In this document: positions 10,201 to 22,149 of the stretch, piece by piece
How positions within the stretch are numbered: the stretch's first letter is position 1
Layout of the letters: every line of letters starts with the position of its first letter
Assembly (NCBI RefSeq): GCF_029784155.1
Contig: NC_073693.1
Location: 352,551,117 to 352,615,116, forward strand
Direction of reading: 5' to 3'
From: Uranotaenia lowii
Taxonomy: Eukaryota > Arthropoda > Insecta > Diptera > Culicidae
Length of the DNA stretch: 64,000 bases
Made by a program: the position numbers and the translations under genes
Notes under the pieces: model-generated
What the model saw: only the letters and a program-made list of their open reading frames with translations
Told to the model about the DNA's origin: nothing
Databases searched by the model: none

Positions 10201-12113
10201 GAGTCCAGAGTCCAGAGTCCAGAGTCCAGAGTCCAGAGTCCAGAGTTCACAGTCTATAGTCAAGACTCCAGAGTCCAAAGTTCAAAGTCCAGAGTCCAGA
10301 GTCCAGAGTCCCAGGGTCCAGAGTCCCAGAGTCCAGAGTCTAGAGTCCAGAGTCCAGAGTCATGAGTCCAAAGTCCATGAGCCCAGAGTCCAGAGTTGAG
10401 ATTCCAGAGCTCAGAGTCCAGAGTCGAGATTCCAGAGTTCAAAGCCTAAAATCCAGAGTCGAGAGTCGAAAGTCCAGTGTCCAGAGTCCAGAGTCCACAG
10501 TCAGTCCGTAGTCTAGAGTTCATAGTTCAAAACCCAGAATCCGGAGTTCAAAGTCCAGAGTCCACAGTCTAGAGTCCAGAGTTCAGATTCCAGAGTCCAG
10601 TGTCCAGAAACCAGAGTCCAGAGTCTAGAGTCCCGAATCCATAGTCCCGAGTACAGAGTCCAGCATCCAGAGTCCAGAGTCCAGAGTCCAGAGTCCAGAG
10701 TCCAGAGTCCAGAGTCCAGAGTCCAGAGTCCAGAGTCCAGAGTCCAGAGTCCAGAGTTCAGAGTCTATAGTCAAGACTCCAGAGTCCAAAGTTCAAAGTC
10801 CAGAGTCCAGAGTCCCAGGGTCCAGAGTCCCAGAGTCCAGAGTCTAGAGTCCAGAGTCCAGAGTCCAGAGTCCAGAGTCCAGAGTATAGACTTCAATGTC
10901 CAGAGTCCAGAGTCCACAGTTCACAGTCCAAAGTTCGGAGTCTAGAGTTCATAGTCCAAAAACCAGAATCCGGAGTTCAAAGTCCAGAGTGCACAATCAA
11001 GAGTCCAGAGTTCAGAGTCCAGAGACTAGAGTCCAAAGTTTAATTTCCAGAGTCCAGAGTTTAGCGTCCGGAGTCCAGAATAGCTAAGAGCTAAGAGTCC
11101 GGGGTCCCGAGTACAGAGTCCACAGTCTAGAGTCCAGAGTCGAGAATTTCGAGCAAAGATTCCTGAGTCCAGAGTCCAGAATCTAGAGTCCAAAGTCCAG
11201 AGTCCCGAGCCCAGAGTCCAGAGTCCAATGTCCAGAGTCTAGAGTCCAGAGTTCAGAGTCCAGAGTCCAGAGTCCAGAGTCCAGAGTCGAAAGTCCATAA
11301 GCTCAGAGCCCAGAGTAGAGATTCCAGAGTTCCGAGTCCAGAGTCGGAATTCCAGAGTCCAGAATCCAAAGTTGAAATTCGAGTGGCCAAAGTCCAGAGT
11401 CCAGAGTCCAAAGTCCAGAGTCCAAAGTCCAGAGTCCAGAGTCCAGAGTCTAGAGTTCAGTGTCCAGAGTCCAGAGTCTGCAGTCCAAAGTTCAAAGTCC
11501 AGAGTTTATAGTCCAAAATCCAGAATCTGGAGTACAAAGTCCAGAGTCCACAGTCTAGTGTCCAGAGTCCAGAGTCCAGTGTCCAGTGTCCAGAGTCCAG
11601 AGTCCCTAACCCAGAGTCCAGAGTCTAGAGTCCAAAGTTCAGAGTCCAGAGTTCAGAGTCCAGAGTCCAGAGTCCAGAGTCCAGAGTCCAAAGTTCAGAG
11701 TCCAGTGTTCAGAGTCTAGAGTCCAAAGTTCAGAGTCAAGAATCTAGAGTTGTGAGTCCATAGTTCATAGTTCTTCGGCCAGAGTCTGGAGTTCAGAATC
11801 AAGATTCCACTGTCAAATGCCCAGAATCCAGACTCCAAAGTTCAAAGTCTAGAGTCCAGAGTCAAGAGTCTAGAGTTGTGAGTCCATAGCTCATAGTTCA
11901 TAGTCCAGGGTCCAGAGTTCAGAATCGAGATTGCACTGTCAAGTGCATAGAATCCAGATTCCTTAGTCCAGAGTCCTGATTCCAAAAGTCCAGAGTCCAG
12001 AGTCCAGAGTCCAGAGTCCTGAGTCCAGAGGTCAGAGTCCAGAGTCCAGAGTCCAGAATCTAGATTCTCGAATCCAAAGTCCAGAGTCCAGAGTCTAGAG
12101 TCTAGAGTCCAGA
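7222..12113. repeat. Degenerate heptanucleotide minisatellite (AGAGTCC)n
   Basis: About 4.9 kb built almost entirely on the 7-bp unit AGAGTCC, with many point variants (AAAGTCC, AGAGTTC, AGAATCC) and a few indels. Runs of perfect units occur at about 7590-7650, 8380-8680, 9130-9240 and 10660-10755, embedded in more divergent sequence. Seven bases times three gives a 21-bp frame, so both strands show open frames of a repeated heptapeptide (ESRVQSP on plus, LWTLDSG on minus). These change frame at indels and are not genes. Longer blocks recur within the array; see the separate entry. Confidence 0.95.
9060..10260. repeat. Higher-order duplications inside the heptamer array
   Basis: A diagnostic variant string (GGGTCCATAGTACAGAG, with small differences) starts at 9091, 9290, 9686, 10089 and 10131. 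The spacings are 199, 396, 403 and 42 bases, so a block of about 199 bp has been duplicated, partly as a double unit. A second marker, GAGTTCTGAGTCCATAAGCT, occurs at 9451 and 9861 (410 apart). A third (GTCTATAGTCAAGACTCC) recurs at about 10251 and about 10765. Unequal crossover or replication slippage acting on long blocks explains this better than single-unit slippage. Confidence 0.8.
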
Positions 12114-15100
12114 AACATTGAAACTCTGAAAAGATTTTTTTCTTTATTGATCATTCTTTGGAAGATTGAACGATTGCTATACGCAATCCATTTCATGATT
12201 ATTCCTTATGAAAAAGAAATCATCCCTTTTTTTTCAAATAAAAGATAAGAAAAGGATAGAAAAAAATTATTAAAAAAATGAATTTCGGTGCTTATCTCTG
12301 AAAATGATATCATTTTTGCCTCTTTCAAATCCACACAAATACTCCATTTTCCATTCAAAAGCAGCCCCGAAACGTCATACAAAAGGTTTTTCGATGGCGG
12401 AAATGAAGCACCGCGCTTCCTCTTCCATCATTATTGCAAATCAGCTCCGAACGCCCGGGCAGGAAATCGTAAATAATAACAATAATAATACCCGCACCCG
12501 GCTTCAAATCACCTTGCCCATTTGTTCGGGGGGCCATTGAATACCCCAAAAAATCGAGGATGGGGTAAGAGCAGCTGCTTCTATTCATCAATAATTGCAT
12601 CCCGATGAATGATGACGCCCCCTTGCGCTAGGCAACGGAACAGGATGCGGAAGTGGGTTGGAGGTTCCGGGAAGAGGCTGCTTCTGCAAAATATTCAAGC
12701 AATGAATACAATTACACTCTCCCTGTACCTAAGTATACGCTTTCTACTGCGCTTTCCTTCATCAGGAACCAAACAAATCCTGGCAAGCATTTTGAATCTC
12801 GAAACGGAGATGGCTCGTGTGTATGTTGGAACCTATCCGTAAATAGCAGCAGCTAGCCGAGAGAAGCTGGCTAGCGTATCGATATCGATCGATTGATGAT
12901 TGGCTTTCTCGCTGCTCCGCTCTATGGCGCCTCCATTGTAGCTGATTTTCTGCTGCTGTACAATAGCCCGACACCCACCATCACTGCTCGAGAAAGGAAT
13001 CTGAATTGAAAATGATGAATGTGTTGATTTTTATTTCTGCCTTCCTGCCTGCTGATGGTTGGTATTAAGGTTTTTTTCTGAGCTGATAGGACGATGAATA
13101 GCAGGGAACTGATATCCCTGGCCTGTGTTGATAAAGGTGGTTCAAATTCATACTTCATATTCTACATTTTGAATCAAAGCGATACGAGCTAAATACTTGA
13201 TTTTTCAATCCTACGTTAAAATCTTACCGAAACTTGTCAAGCATTCAGAGGTTTAGGTTTACTTCTGGACAACATCGACAGCTTTGACATTCACCTATTT
13301 TACAAATTTGACCGAGCAGAAAAGTCAAAATCTACCAGTGATTATAAGATTCGTATTTTAAAGTAAAAGGCAGCGAAAGCAATTTTCTTCTATGGCGACC
13401 GTCAAAAATTGTGTCTAAAAGTTTAAATGTGGTCATTTTCCCATTCCCAGTTCAGATGATTTTCATCAAGTAAACTTGAGTCCAGCCCGGTTGCCCGAAT
13501 TTCTTCACTTTATATGCTAAATAAAACAAAATTGTGTTGTATTTTTTTTGTTTATACTTCCAAAACTAATCTTTCTGAGCCATTTTTATAAAAAATAACC
13601 AAGAAAGGTTTTCGAGAAGCCAAATTCTGAAGAATTTCATATATCATATGGAAAAATTGTATTGAATTTTTTATGTTTTTTGATGCAAAAGTTAAATCGT
13701 TTGGCAAACTTCAACAAATTTGTTAAATTAATTTAAACCTTTTTAAAACCTTAAAAGGAATTTATTCAGTTATGAAAAAAACTTGTAGTGATATCTTTTC
13801 AAATTTCTAAAAATTGTAGCATTTTACTTTAAAATTCATTCTATCTCTGATTTTGAATTAATCTTTGAAAAGTTCTTGAAGATGATTCAAAATAGCAATC
13901 TAGCAAACATTTTTGTAGCTATCTTTCTCCACAACTTTGTTATACATTTCATATACATTAAATAATGATCGTATGAAACTAATAAAAACAGCATTTACCT
14001 ACCAAAGTGGAGGCAATCTATTTACACATTTTCAACTTCTGGCTAAAGCGATAAGAGTATACGATTTCGACACCATATTCATACATACTGAAAGAATGCA
14101 AGAGAACACAAGTTTTTTCTCTCAATTTACGCAAACCGTTGCCAGCGACAATATATGCTGCTTCTGTCATTTGACAATTTATACAAATACAACATCTGAG
14201 TTTTAGCAATCACTACACTATACACTACTGGTCATAGAGAGAACAACGAAGCTGTTTTCTCATTTGACCCACGTGGGAGATAAGAATTAACGAAATCTTC
14301 TTCAAAATCTGCAAATATGGCGGACTTCTTATCATATCCGATTTAAGCCATTTCATCTGACTTCGAGTAACGATTTTTAAAACCTTTTACTTGCGTAAGC
14401 TGGAATTGCGATTCGCAGTAACGTTTTTCATGGTTTGAGTTATCATTTTTAATGCGATTTCATGTTTGCTGGGAACATCTCAGTTTAATTTTAATGAGCA
14501 ATATTAACTCAAAAGGTGTATTTCTTTCGTGTTTTCAATATTCGCAAAAAAAAACTTGGAATTCCTTATTTTTAATTTTTGTAATCAATCAATATTAACC
14601 CTTAATGAGAATGTTGTATTAAAAATATAAAAAGTTAGTATTATGAACTTCAAAAAGGAGCTTTAAACAAACAGAAACACATACAGAATCTCAAAGAAAA
14701 TTTATATTTTTTATTTTTCAAATTAAATTTATGATCGCGGAAATTTTTCCATTGAATTTCAAAATTGTTAAAAAAGATGTCTAAAATGTGTTATGATAGA
14801 AAATTCGACTGGAAATAAGTTTTTCAGGAAGATATACCGCATAACTAGAACACAAATTAACTTAAATTATTCGGAAAACAGATCAAAAGACAATTTTTTT
14901 CAGTTCCTGAAAAAGGTTTTATGAGGATCGAAACGTTGGAAGCGTAAATTAATGTATCGAATTCAGCTAAAAACAAGACTTCAAGCCGAAAAAAGTAGAC
15001 TTTTACTTTGCTAAGATATTATCATTTTGCTGAACAATTTTCAGCCTTAGATATTTGATTTGAAAATTATTTTAGAATTTGGATTTATGTTATCTCTTTA

Positions 15101-15308
15101 TGTATTCGATGTCTGTGCACTAATTCTTTTGTCCAAAGCTTTAAATTATATGTTTTCATTCGAAAAATGAATTTTTATTCGTTTTGTGGTGCTCCGATAG
15201 TTTTGATTTCAAAGTAATAAAAAAACTGCGTTACATTTATTTAGTTTATTAAGAATAAGAAACATCATTTAAATCATAAAAATTTGGGAACGTTTGGGTC
15301 TGTTTAGC
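12114..15308. other. Gene-free stretch with one GC-richer island
   Basis: 12114-12290 and 13160-15308 are AT-rich with dense stops. The section about 12400-13000 is more balanced and contains (AAT)n-like microsatellite at 12470-12490, but its open frames are all under 85 codons and show no motif I recognise. It could be conserved noncoding or intronic DNA. Nothing here supports a gene call. Confidence 0.55.
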
Positions 15309-15416
15309 GCCGATGTGGTCTAGCGGATAAGCTAGCGCGAGTCTAGTTTTGGTATGCATGGCATATTGGGTTTGATTCTCGGTATCGGCAAGAAAACTTT
15401 CGGGTTCGAAACCCAT
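15309..15416 (+). repeat. tRNA-derived SINE-like head
   Basis: A tRNA-like block begins at 15309-15310. GCCGATG can pair with TATCGGC at about 15382-15389 as a 7-bp acceptor stem with one G-T pair. An A-box-like GTGGTCTAGCGG lies at 15315-15326 and a B-box-like GGGTTTGATTCTC at 15368-15380. A second B-box-like GGGTTCGAAACCC follows at 15402-15414. No convincing anticodon stem is present, so this is not a working tRNA. It fits the RNA polymerase III promoter of a SINE. Confidence 0.5.
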
Positions 15417-15454
15417 AAGTGGCCGACGGGTAAGATGTGTTTCCTCTTAAAACT

Positions 15455-15862
15455 GACCCCTAAGGCAAGGTTGCCGAAAAAAATTTGTGTTTTGACGAAA
15501 AAAATTTCTGATTTTCTGTGATTTGACCCAAAAATTCTGTGACGGTTTTCTGTGATGCTTTTTTCATTTATTCTATTAAAAAGTCATGTCAAATTGCGTC
15601 TTTTTACATTTTACTTGAGAAAAATCAATTAACATTACAAATTTGATTATATTTTTCCCATTCAAAGATAATGACCAAAAATGTCTATTGACATGAAATA
15701 TTAAATTTTGGAAAAATCGTCCAAAACTTAAAAATTCTGTGAAATCTGTGAATATTCCCTAAATTCTGTGTTCTGTGTCACAGATTCTGTGACGGAAATA
15801 GGCTCAAAATTCTGTGAAATTATAGATTTTTCTGTGATTTCGGTAACCTTGCCCTGAGGGTC
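15455..15862. mobile_element. 408-bp MITE-like element with imperfect terminal inverted repeats
   Basis: The left end GACCCCTAAGGCAAGGTTG continues as CCGAAA. The right end, read on the minus strand, is GACCCTCAGGGCAAGGTTACCGAAA (15862-15838, quoted here only as a 25-base arm with GACCC, GGCAAGGTT and CCGAAA in common). The interior has no coding frame and is made of repeated TTCTGTGA-type words. Length and architecture fit a nonautonomous DNA transposon. It begins about 40 bp after the SINE-like head, so the two may be nested. Confidence 0.6.
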
Positions 15863-17834
15863 CAAATAAGAAAGCGAGATATTTTACTCTACACTCAAAA
15901 TTCCAAATTCCTAATAAAATTTTGATGATTGAGGTTATTCAAGAGTAACAAATCTTGACTCAAAATTCCTGCCAAAATCTCTAAAACTGATCCTAGGTTT
16001 AGAATTCTTCTCACTTGTTGAGAGAAATTTAGTTCCGAGTATAAATTTAAAACGTGATACAATTTATTTCGGAGGTTCTGGTTTAACAAAACCAAATTAT
16101 TTTTCGATTCGCATATTTCAAATTTTGTATCCAATTTAGAATTCTTATCATCAGTAAGAATCATCAATAGAATTTAAAAATGGAAAGCTCTTTTGAAATT
16201 TTGGTTCAAATTTGATTTCATCAGTTCCAAAAATCATAAATTGAAATTATCATGGCTTTCGACATTCAAATTCATGATTTTCTAAACTAATGATTTATCT
16301 CATGAATTACGTAACTCAAATGAAATTAAATGTAAAAATAATAATTTTATAAAAATGGAAAATCATTAGCAGATTCATCATTTGTAATTCATATTTTTTC
16401 AGATGCACAAGGATTGAAAATCTATAAATAATATAACCAATTCAGGTTGAAACAAAAGACATCAGAGCTAAAATATCAGATTCATGAAATAAAAATCACT
16501 TTTTGCTTTCTATTTAATGTTCTGATCTGAAATCAAGACTCAATTTTTATTGATTTTGTTTTTTAAATCGTGTTGAAACTTAAAGTCAAATCCATAATTT
16601 AAAGTTCGAATTCAGGTTGAGACAGATTCAGATTTTATATTTAAAAAAAAGTCAGATTTTGATTTAGCTTTTAAAGAAGTTTACAATCAAGATCAAAATA
16701 TCAAGATTAAATCGCAAGATATCGCAGACTGATAATTTCTATTGATAATCCATTAAAATTATCAATTTTTCAAACAGAGTTGGTTTGTATAAAAAATTCA
16801 TCTGAAAATCAAGAATATGAAGAAGAATTTTTGTTTATTTTGAAAATTTTGTTATATACAAAACCCCTAACATCCAAAAGATTTTAATATTTGGAATTAA
16901 TTTTTAAAGAATCATATTTCAGTTAAAAACATGTAATCTTGTTTTTAAAAAATCTGCAAGGTAGTCTTAAATTTCTTAGTCTATTGTTCTAGATTATTAA
17001 TATTGTAGTTTTCACAATTTTCAGCCAATTTTCAAACTAAAATCTTAAGTATAAATCAAGTTTGGTGTAATCAGATTTCAACCGCTTAATTTTTTGATTT
17101 TTCCTTTAACTTTTGAAATCTTGATTTATTTACATCGATGGTTAAAATATTTTTATTTTCTAAAGAGATTTTTAGTTTTTAGTTTGTTTGATTTGAGCAT
17201 AGAATAAGTTATTTTGAGAAATATATTGTACTTTCGAGTCAAATAATGAATCAATTAGACTCTGGAGCACATTCAATGATTTTTACTGTAGTTGTAAGTA
17301 TGTTGTAAGTAAGTACCTTATTTCGTTAAACGCTTTTTTTTTATAAAATTCATCTTAGCATTTAATTGATTTTAGGACAAATTTTTAAAAGAAACTGTTA
17401 TGTATGAAGAAATATAACGTATTAGAACTTAAAAATGGATACTTAAATATTTAGTACATAAATTTAAAAAAAATACATATTTTTATTATTTATGCATCAT
17501 TTAAGCAAAAGAAGTATATAAAAAAAAATCCGTCACAAAAATCCTCCCTTCTCCCTGAAACAGTTTTTTCTACGGCCCTGCCCCTTTTTTTACACCCATA
17601 GAAGAGGTTGCAAAAATCCAATGCCTATTTAGCAAATCTCTGTGCCGATAATGCGCTGAAATGTGCACTGTGCCGAAGACGGTATGTTTGAAAAACCGTA
17701 ACTGGCACAAGGACTCGGCTCCCAACCAAAATGATGACCACTACATTCAAGCGAAACAAGAAAAACATTTTATGGGATTTCCTTCCTATTGGATAATTCA
17801 CCCCAGAAACAAGAAAATAAAAGTTAAAACCACA
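15863..17834. other. Very AT-rich stretch, no gene seen
   Basis: Dense stops in all frames, no open frame above about 90 codons, and no clear tandem or inverted repeat on reading. Homopolymer A and T tracts are common. Confidence 0.6.
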
Positions 17835-17915
17835 GCGCTGTAGTGAGAATCGAACTCCCATCACCAATTATATCGTCTTGCCAGTCCGACATTCTAACCA
17901 GTGTACTATTCGAGC
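17835..17915 (-). repeat. tRNA-like SINE fragment
   Basis: On the minus strand an A-box-like TAGTACACTGGTTAGAAT (17908-17891) is followed by a B-box-like GGGAGTTCGATTCTC (17859-17845). The spacing is close to that of a tRNA gene. The acceptor arms do not pair well, so this is more likely a SINE head or decayed tRNA pseudogene than a functional tRNA. Confidence 0.4.
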
Positions 17916-18154
17916 TTCATGCAGGACGAGGTATATTTGTCATAGGCTTTCTGTTACCGATCAATCACAAAAAACGTACAACGGCGGCTTCCCGGCGTTT
18001 GGCCTCCTTTCAATGCATTCCTTTGTCTTAAGATGGAAACGGGAGAGGGAACGGGAGTGAAGGAACGGGAAACCCATTGAATGAGAACTGTGCTTTGCTT
18101 ACTGCCTGCTATTACATACACACGCTACATATACACAGCTGCTAAAGCCGGGCA

Positions 18155-18325
18155 GCTTGGCCGGTGTTGTTTGCCGGTGCATTGAAGGAATGTTTTTGTT
18201 GTTGCTTTTGCTACATACACACGCACAGCTCAGCCGTGTTTGCTGGTGGATTGAATTAGAAGGATGTTTTTGTTGTTGCTTTTGCTACATTCACACGCAC
18301 AGTGCTCGGTTCGCTGGCTGCCTGG
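18155..18325. repeat. Two tandem copies of a 74-bp unit in a GC-richer island
   Basis: TGTTTTTGTTGTTGCTTTTG followed by CTACAT and CACACGCACAG occurs at 18191 and again at 18265, a period of 74 bp. The surrounding segment 17840-18490 is less AT-rich than its neighbours. The 113-codon frame running through it is a product of the duplication and shows no domain. Confidence 0.7.
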
Positions 18326-18607
18326 TGTTGGCCGGTATTTATTTCCATCCTTCTTCGGCTTGTGATGCGATGGGGAGGGACGCGAAAACGTTTTTATTTT
18401 GTTTCATTCAGACATACGCAATTCGGTTGCGCTGGAGGTTAATGCCGGTGGGCGCAAATCGAATCAGTGCCGGTCGCGTTATCTTCTTGTACCAATGATG
18501 CTATGAAATTGACTTCACGCCATTGGCACAGAGGCTGAATTTTGGGTGTAGTAGAGTGAAAATCGCATGTATTTGTAGAATTTAAAATAACTGGTGAAAC
18601 CAATATA

Positions 18608-19531
18608 GGGGGAAGTGTTCCTAAATGCGCATGTTAGGTAATATGCGCATACAGCCGATTGACGATATGGCTGAAGATTCAACGTATCTAATCAGTTCAG
18701 TTTGAGGGTAATTCGCTATTGAAACATGGCATGAAGAAATTTGATTGTTATATAAAGCCAAAAAAATTTTAAAATTCAAACAAGATTTTTGTCAGTTTTG
18801 TTATAATATATTGAACTTTAATTATTGTGCGTACAGATTCTGTGAACAAAAATTTTAATGGTTTTTCTTTCTTATTCATCTGGAAATCGGGAATTCAGCA
18901 AATTGAAGCTTTTGGCAAGGTTTTAAATGATCAGATATTGGAATAAGAGACAGGTTCTGAATGCCTATATCAAGGCAGGTTAAATGCCTATATCAAGAAA
19001 AATAGATTAGTCTTATAAATTTTTTACTTTTTATCATTGAAACATTAAATCTACACTCCAATCACGATCTTACAGCGAAAAAAGAAGAACTTCATACTGA
19101 CTCGATAAAAATACGATATGAACAAAATATTACCATGAAATATGGGCATATGGCATACCTAACTATGTTTTATGCAGAAGAACTAGTGATGTAAAAAGTT
19201 TCACCAAAATTTCAGCCTTGACGTATGCTTAACATCCGTTTCTACCATTTTCAATTAAAGAATATCAAAATATTGCAACTGTTAATGAAATATAGCTAAA
19301 AACATAAATATGCGCATTTAGCGAGCCAGTTTCGGAAATCGGCTATTTTGACTTCTTTTGTTATAAAATTATTTTCACAAAAACTGTAAGAGATTTTCAC
19401 AAAAAAAATTGCTCTAACGTAAATAAAACAGATGTCCGCTCATGTGTATATTGTTTTCAGACTCCTATCTATTGGAATATGGGAGAAAATGAGTGCTTTC
19501 CTTAATATGCGCATATAGCCCGCCTCTCCCC
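18608..19531. mobile_element. About 924-bp TA-flanked element with ATGCGCAT motifs
   Basis: The left end GGGGGAAGTGTTCC is followed by ATGCGCAT. The right end on the minus strand is GGGGAGAGGCGGGC, then ATGCGCAT at a similar distance. Both ends abut a TA (18606-18607 and 19532-19533). The palindrome ATGCGCAT occurs twice near the left end, once at about 19311 and once near the right end. There is no coding frame. This fits a nonautonomous TA-targeting DNA transposon with weak terminal repeats, although the repeats are too imperfect to be certain. Confidence 0.45.
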
Positions 19532-19533
19532 TA

Positions 19534-20332
19534 CTATCTGATTACGTCAATTTGATGTGCCATTAACCTTAATACTTTTGATGTAAAAGCGGTATTCATT
19601 ATCTATGGACATTAAGTTTTTAGAAGCCATTGAATTTGAAAAGTGTTGCATGATGCTGCAGTTGAAGATGATAAGGTTTCGTATGATTTAAATGAAAAAG
19701 TTATAAACTATTTGGAATCAAAGAAATCTACACAAATTTATTTGTGGCAACATAGTTTGGGATGCCATTTATCGGTCTAACCATTCTATTCTCATTCTCA
19801 GATTTTAAGTTTATATGTTCAACCTGTTTTTTTTTAATTATTAAAAGCATTGAACCTAGGGTTGCTATCCGTCCCACAAAATCGGGACATGTTCTGCTTT
19901 TTGTGAAATGTCTCACCGTCCCGCTTTCTTTTAAAGAAAACTATTTCAAAATTTTACTGAATTCATTGGTAGAAATTGAAATCAGTTTCAATTTAAATTC
20001 AATTTCAATTTAAAATCACTCAAATGTGTTGTTTTTTGGAACTTTTCTCAAAATTAGTAGCTTTTCTCTAATGTTTATATATCAAAATTAGACAACTCGT
20101 GTTAATCTAAGAATTCTATTATTATTCAAGTTCAGTTAAATGTTCTTTGAGCTCTTCAGCCGATGCAAATTACAAAATCTAAAAGAATCACATGAAATTT
20201 TACACTACATATTTAATTTGCTCGAATTTAAGTTTAAAGATAGAGTTAAATTCTGGATAAGACAAAACAGGACAAATGAATTTATTTTTACCGTACGTGT
20301 ACAATAGACCCAAATTTATATGGGCAAATTTC
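19534..20332. other. AT-rich DNA with decayed repeat traces
   Basis: No gene. At 19858-19930 a GC-richer tract with the words GTCCCAC and CCGTCCCGC resembles, in reverse, the tract at about 22575-22632 (AATGTCCCGC, TCTGGCAAG). The two may be ends of one old element or members of one family. Nothing else stands out. Confidence 0.4.
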
Positions 20333-20925
20333 AAGCTTGTGAAATGTTATACATTGCAGGCTTAAATTGATCCTAGGCATAGTACAAGGTCTCATGTCAA
20401 ATTTGGGCCAGATCGGATCACGGGAAGAAGTCGCTCAACGAGCCTAGCTTTTGTATGGGTTTTTGAGACATTTTGTTCGGGAGGAACATGAAAATCCAGT
20501 TTTTCATTGATAACTTTGGTTCCCTTCGGCCGATTTATTTTGAAAACAAGTTTTCTTAAAGCCTAAACTATGATAAATATTTCATCCGAAGACTGCGTTT
20601 CGATTCGAGTTAAAATAAAAAAGTTATTAGACTTCAAAAAATTGGGTAACTTTTTTCAGGGTTATATACTCGAATCGAAATGCAGTCTTCGGATGAAAGA
20701 TAAGTCATAGTTTAGGCTTTAAGAAAAACTGTTTTCAAAGAAATCGGCCGAACCATAGTTATAAATGAAATGTTCCTCCCGAACAAAATGTCTCAAAAAT
20801 ACAATACAAAATTTAGGCTCGTTGAGCGACTTCTTCCCGTGATCCGATCTGGCCCAAATTTGGCATGAGACCTTGTACTATATCTAGGATCAATTTAAGC
20901 CTACAGCGTATAACTTTTTCAAATG
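20333..20925. mobile_element. About 590-bp near-palindromic fold-back element
   Basis: Two arms of about 290 bp face each other around a centre at about 20640. For example, CCGAAGACTGCGTTTCGATT at 20586 is mirrored by AATCGAAATGCAGTCTTCGG ending at 20692. GATCGGATCACGGGAAGAAG at 20411 is mirrored near 20830-20850, and TGATCCTAGG at 20368 near 20885-20893. The arms differ at scattered positions, so they have diverged since duplication. Only about 15 bases at the centre are unpaired. No coding frame is present. A fold-back (long-arm MITE) transposon is the simplest reading. Confidence 0.75.
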
Positions 20926-21686
20926 TCGAGTCATTTGGGGCACTCTATATTTACACTGTATAAAAAGATGAAAGTTATTTTGTTTCGAATGTTTGAAGGT
21001 TTTAACCATTTTATTTTATATGCTTATATCCCACCTGGTAGATTACCAAAAATTGCTATGAAAAATTATTCAAAAAAATCAGTTCCTCTTTTTACAATTC
21101 CTCCCAACTACGACATTTTCGACACCAGAGCCTCAAGTATACATAGATGGAATTCTTATTGAATATTTAAGATTAAAAAATAATTTTGGCTGGAGGTATG
21201 CAATACAGTTAAATTTTTTTTTTCAAGTTTCATAGACGCATTTAACCTATTTAGCTAGGTCTTTCGCGTCTCTGTTTTATTATCACAATTTAAAAAAATA
21301 TTACATTATTCATGTTTTTAATCTTTCCTAACCTATTACAATTTTATATCAGTTTAAACAAATCGACATCCTTTAGAAATTTAATAAATTTGTCTTCTAT
21401 AATTCATTGGAAATCAAATGCGTGCACTGAAACTTCAACTTTTTACTCTGATGATGTTTTCAAATTTTCTTTTTAATTTAGATCAACTATCACATTATTA
21501 TGTAACGACAATTTAAGTTATTTTTTACCTGAGGATGAGAATGATGGATGAAAAATACAGGTAAATCTAACAAGGGATAAGTTTTTGAAAAGCTCTACCG
21601 GTTGAATCAAAATATATATACTCGTGCAGTGGTTATATAGAGTATAACACTCTAGGCCAAAATCATCAAATCCATACATACATACA
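20926..21686. other. AT-rich DNA, no gene seen
   Basis: No convincing open frame and no repeat recognised, apart from a short CATA microsatellite at 21672-21688 that borders the next element. Confidence 0.55.
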
Positions 21687-21688
21687 TA

Positions 21689-22147
21689 AGCTTGCCAGAT
21701 TGCCCGGTTTTATCCGGGTTTGCCCGGATATTTGATGCAGAATTTCGAGAAAGTCCGGTCCGGCCCGGTTGCCCGGATATCGTGAAAAAAGTCCGGATAT
21801 TGCCCGGATTTTTTCACAATTATCACAAAGAAACCAAAAAAATATCAAAGTTTTTGAGTAAGTTTCAGCAAAATCGATCAACGGTATGGAAATTTTCAAC
21901 GGTTGTTTCAAATAATTTCGCTGATTTACTTTTATAAACTTTTAAATATTTAAGTGTTCCAAAAAATTTTTGAAACAATTACATTAATGAAATATTAATT
22001 TCATTTTTTTTGCATTTTTTCTTTGTTTTTATATATAATAACACCTAAATTTTGCCCGGTTTTTGCCCGGTTTTTGGATTTGAAAAATTGAAATCGATGC
22101 CCGGATTTGCTAGACCCGGATGGGAGTGGAAAAAATTCTGGCAACCT
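21689..22147. mobile_element. 459-bp TA-flanked element with TTGCCAGA terminal inverted repeats
   Basis: The left end reads AGCTTGCCAGATTGCCCGG. The right end on the minus strand reads AGGTTGCCAGAATTTTTTCC. Both ends abut TA (21687-21688 and 22148-22149), and a CATA microsatellite lies on both sides, so the insertion split a simple repeat. The left half contains several CCCGG words (GCCCGGTTTTATCCGGG, GGCCCGG). There is no coding frame. It fits a nonautonomous Tc1/mariner-like element. Related sequence occurs at 28600-29067 and at 47680. Confidence 0.6.
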
Positions 22148-22149
22148 TA

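Noticed and set aside
8341..11719. Frames encoding ESRVQSP or LWTLDSG heptads
   Set aside because: They follow from the 7-bp unit, occur on both strands, and shift frame at every indel.
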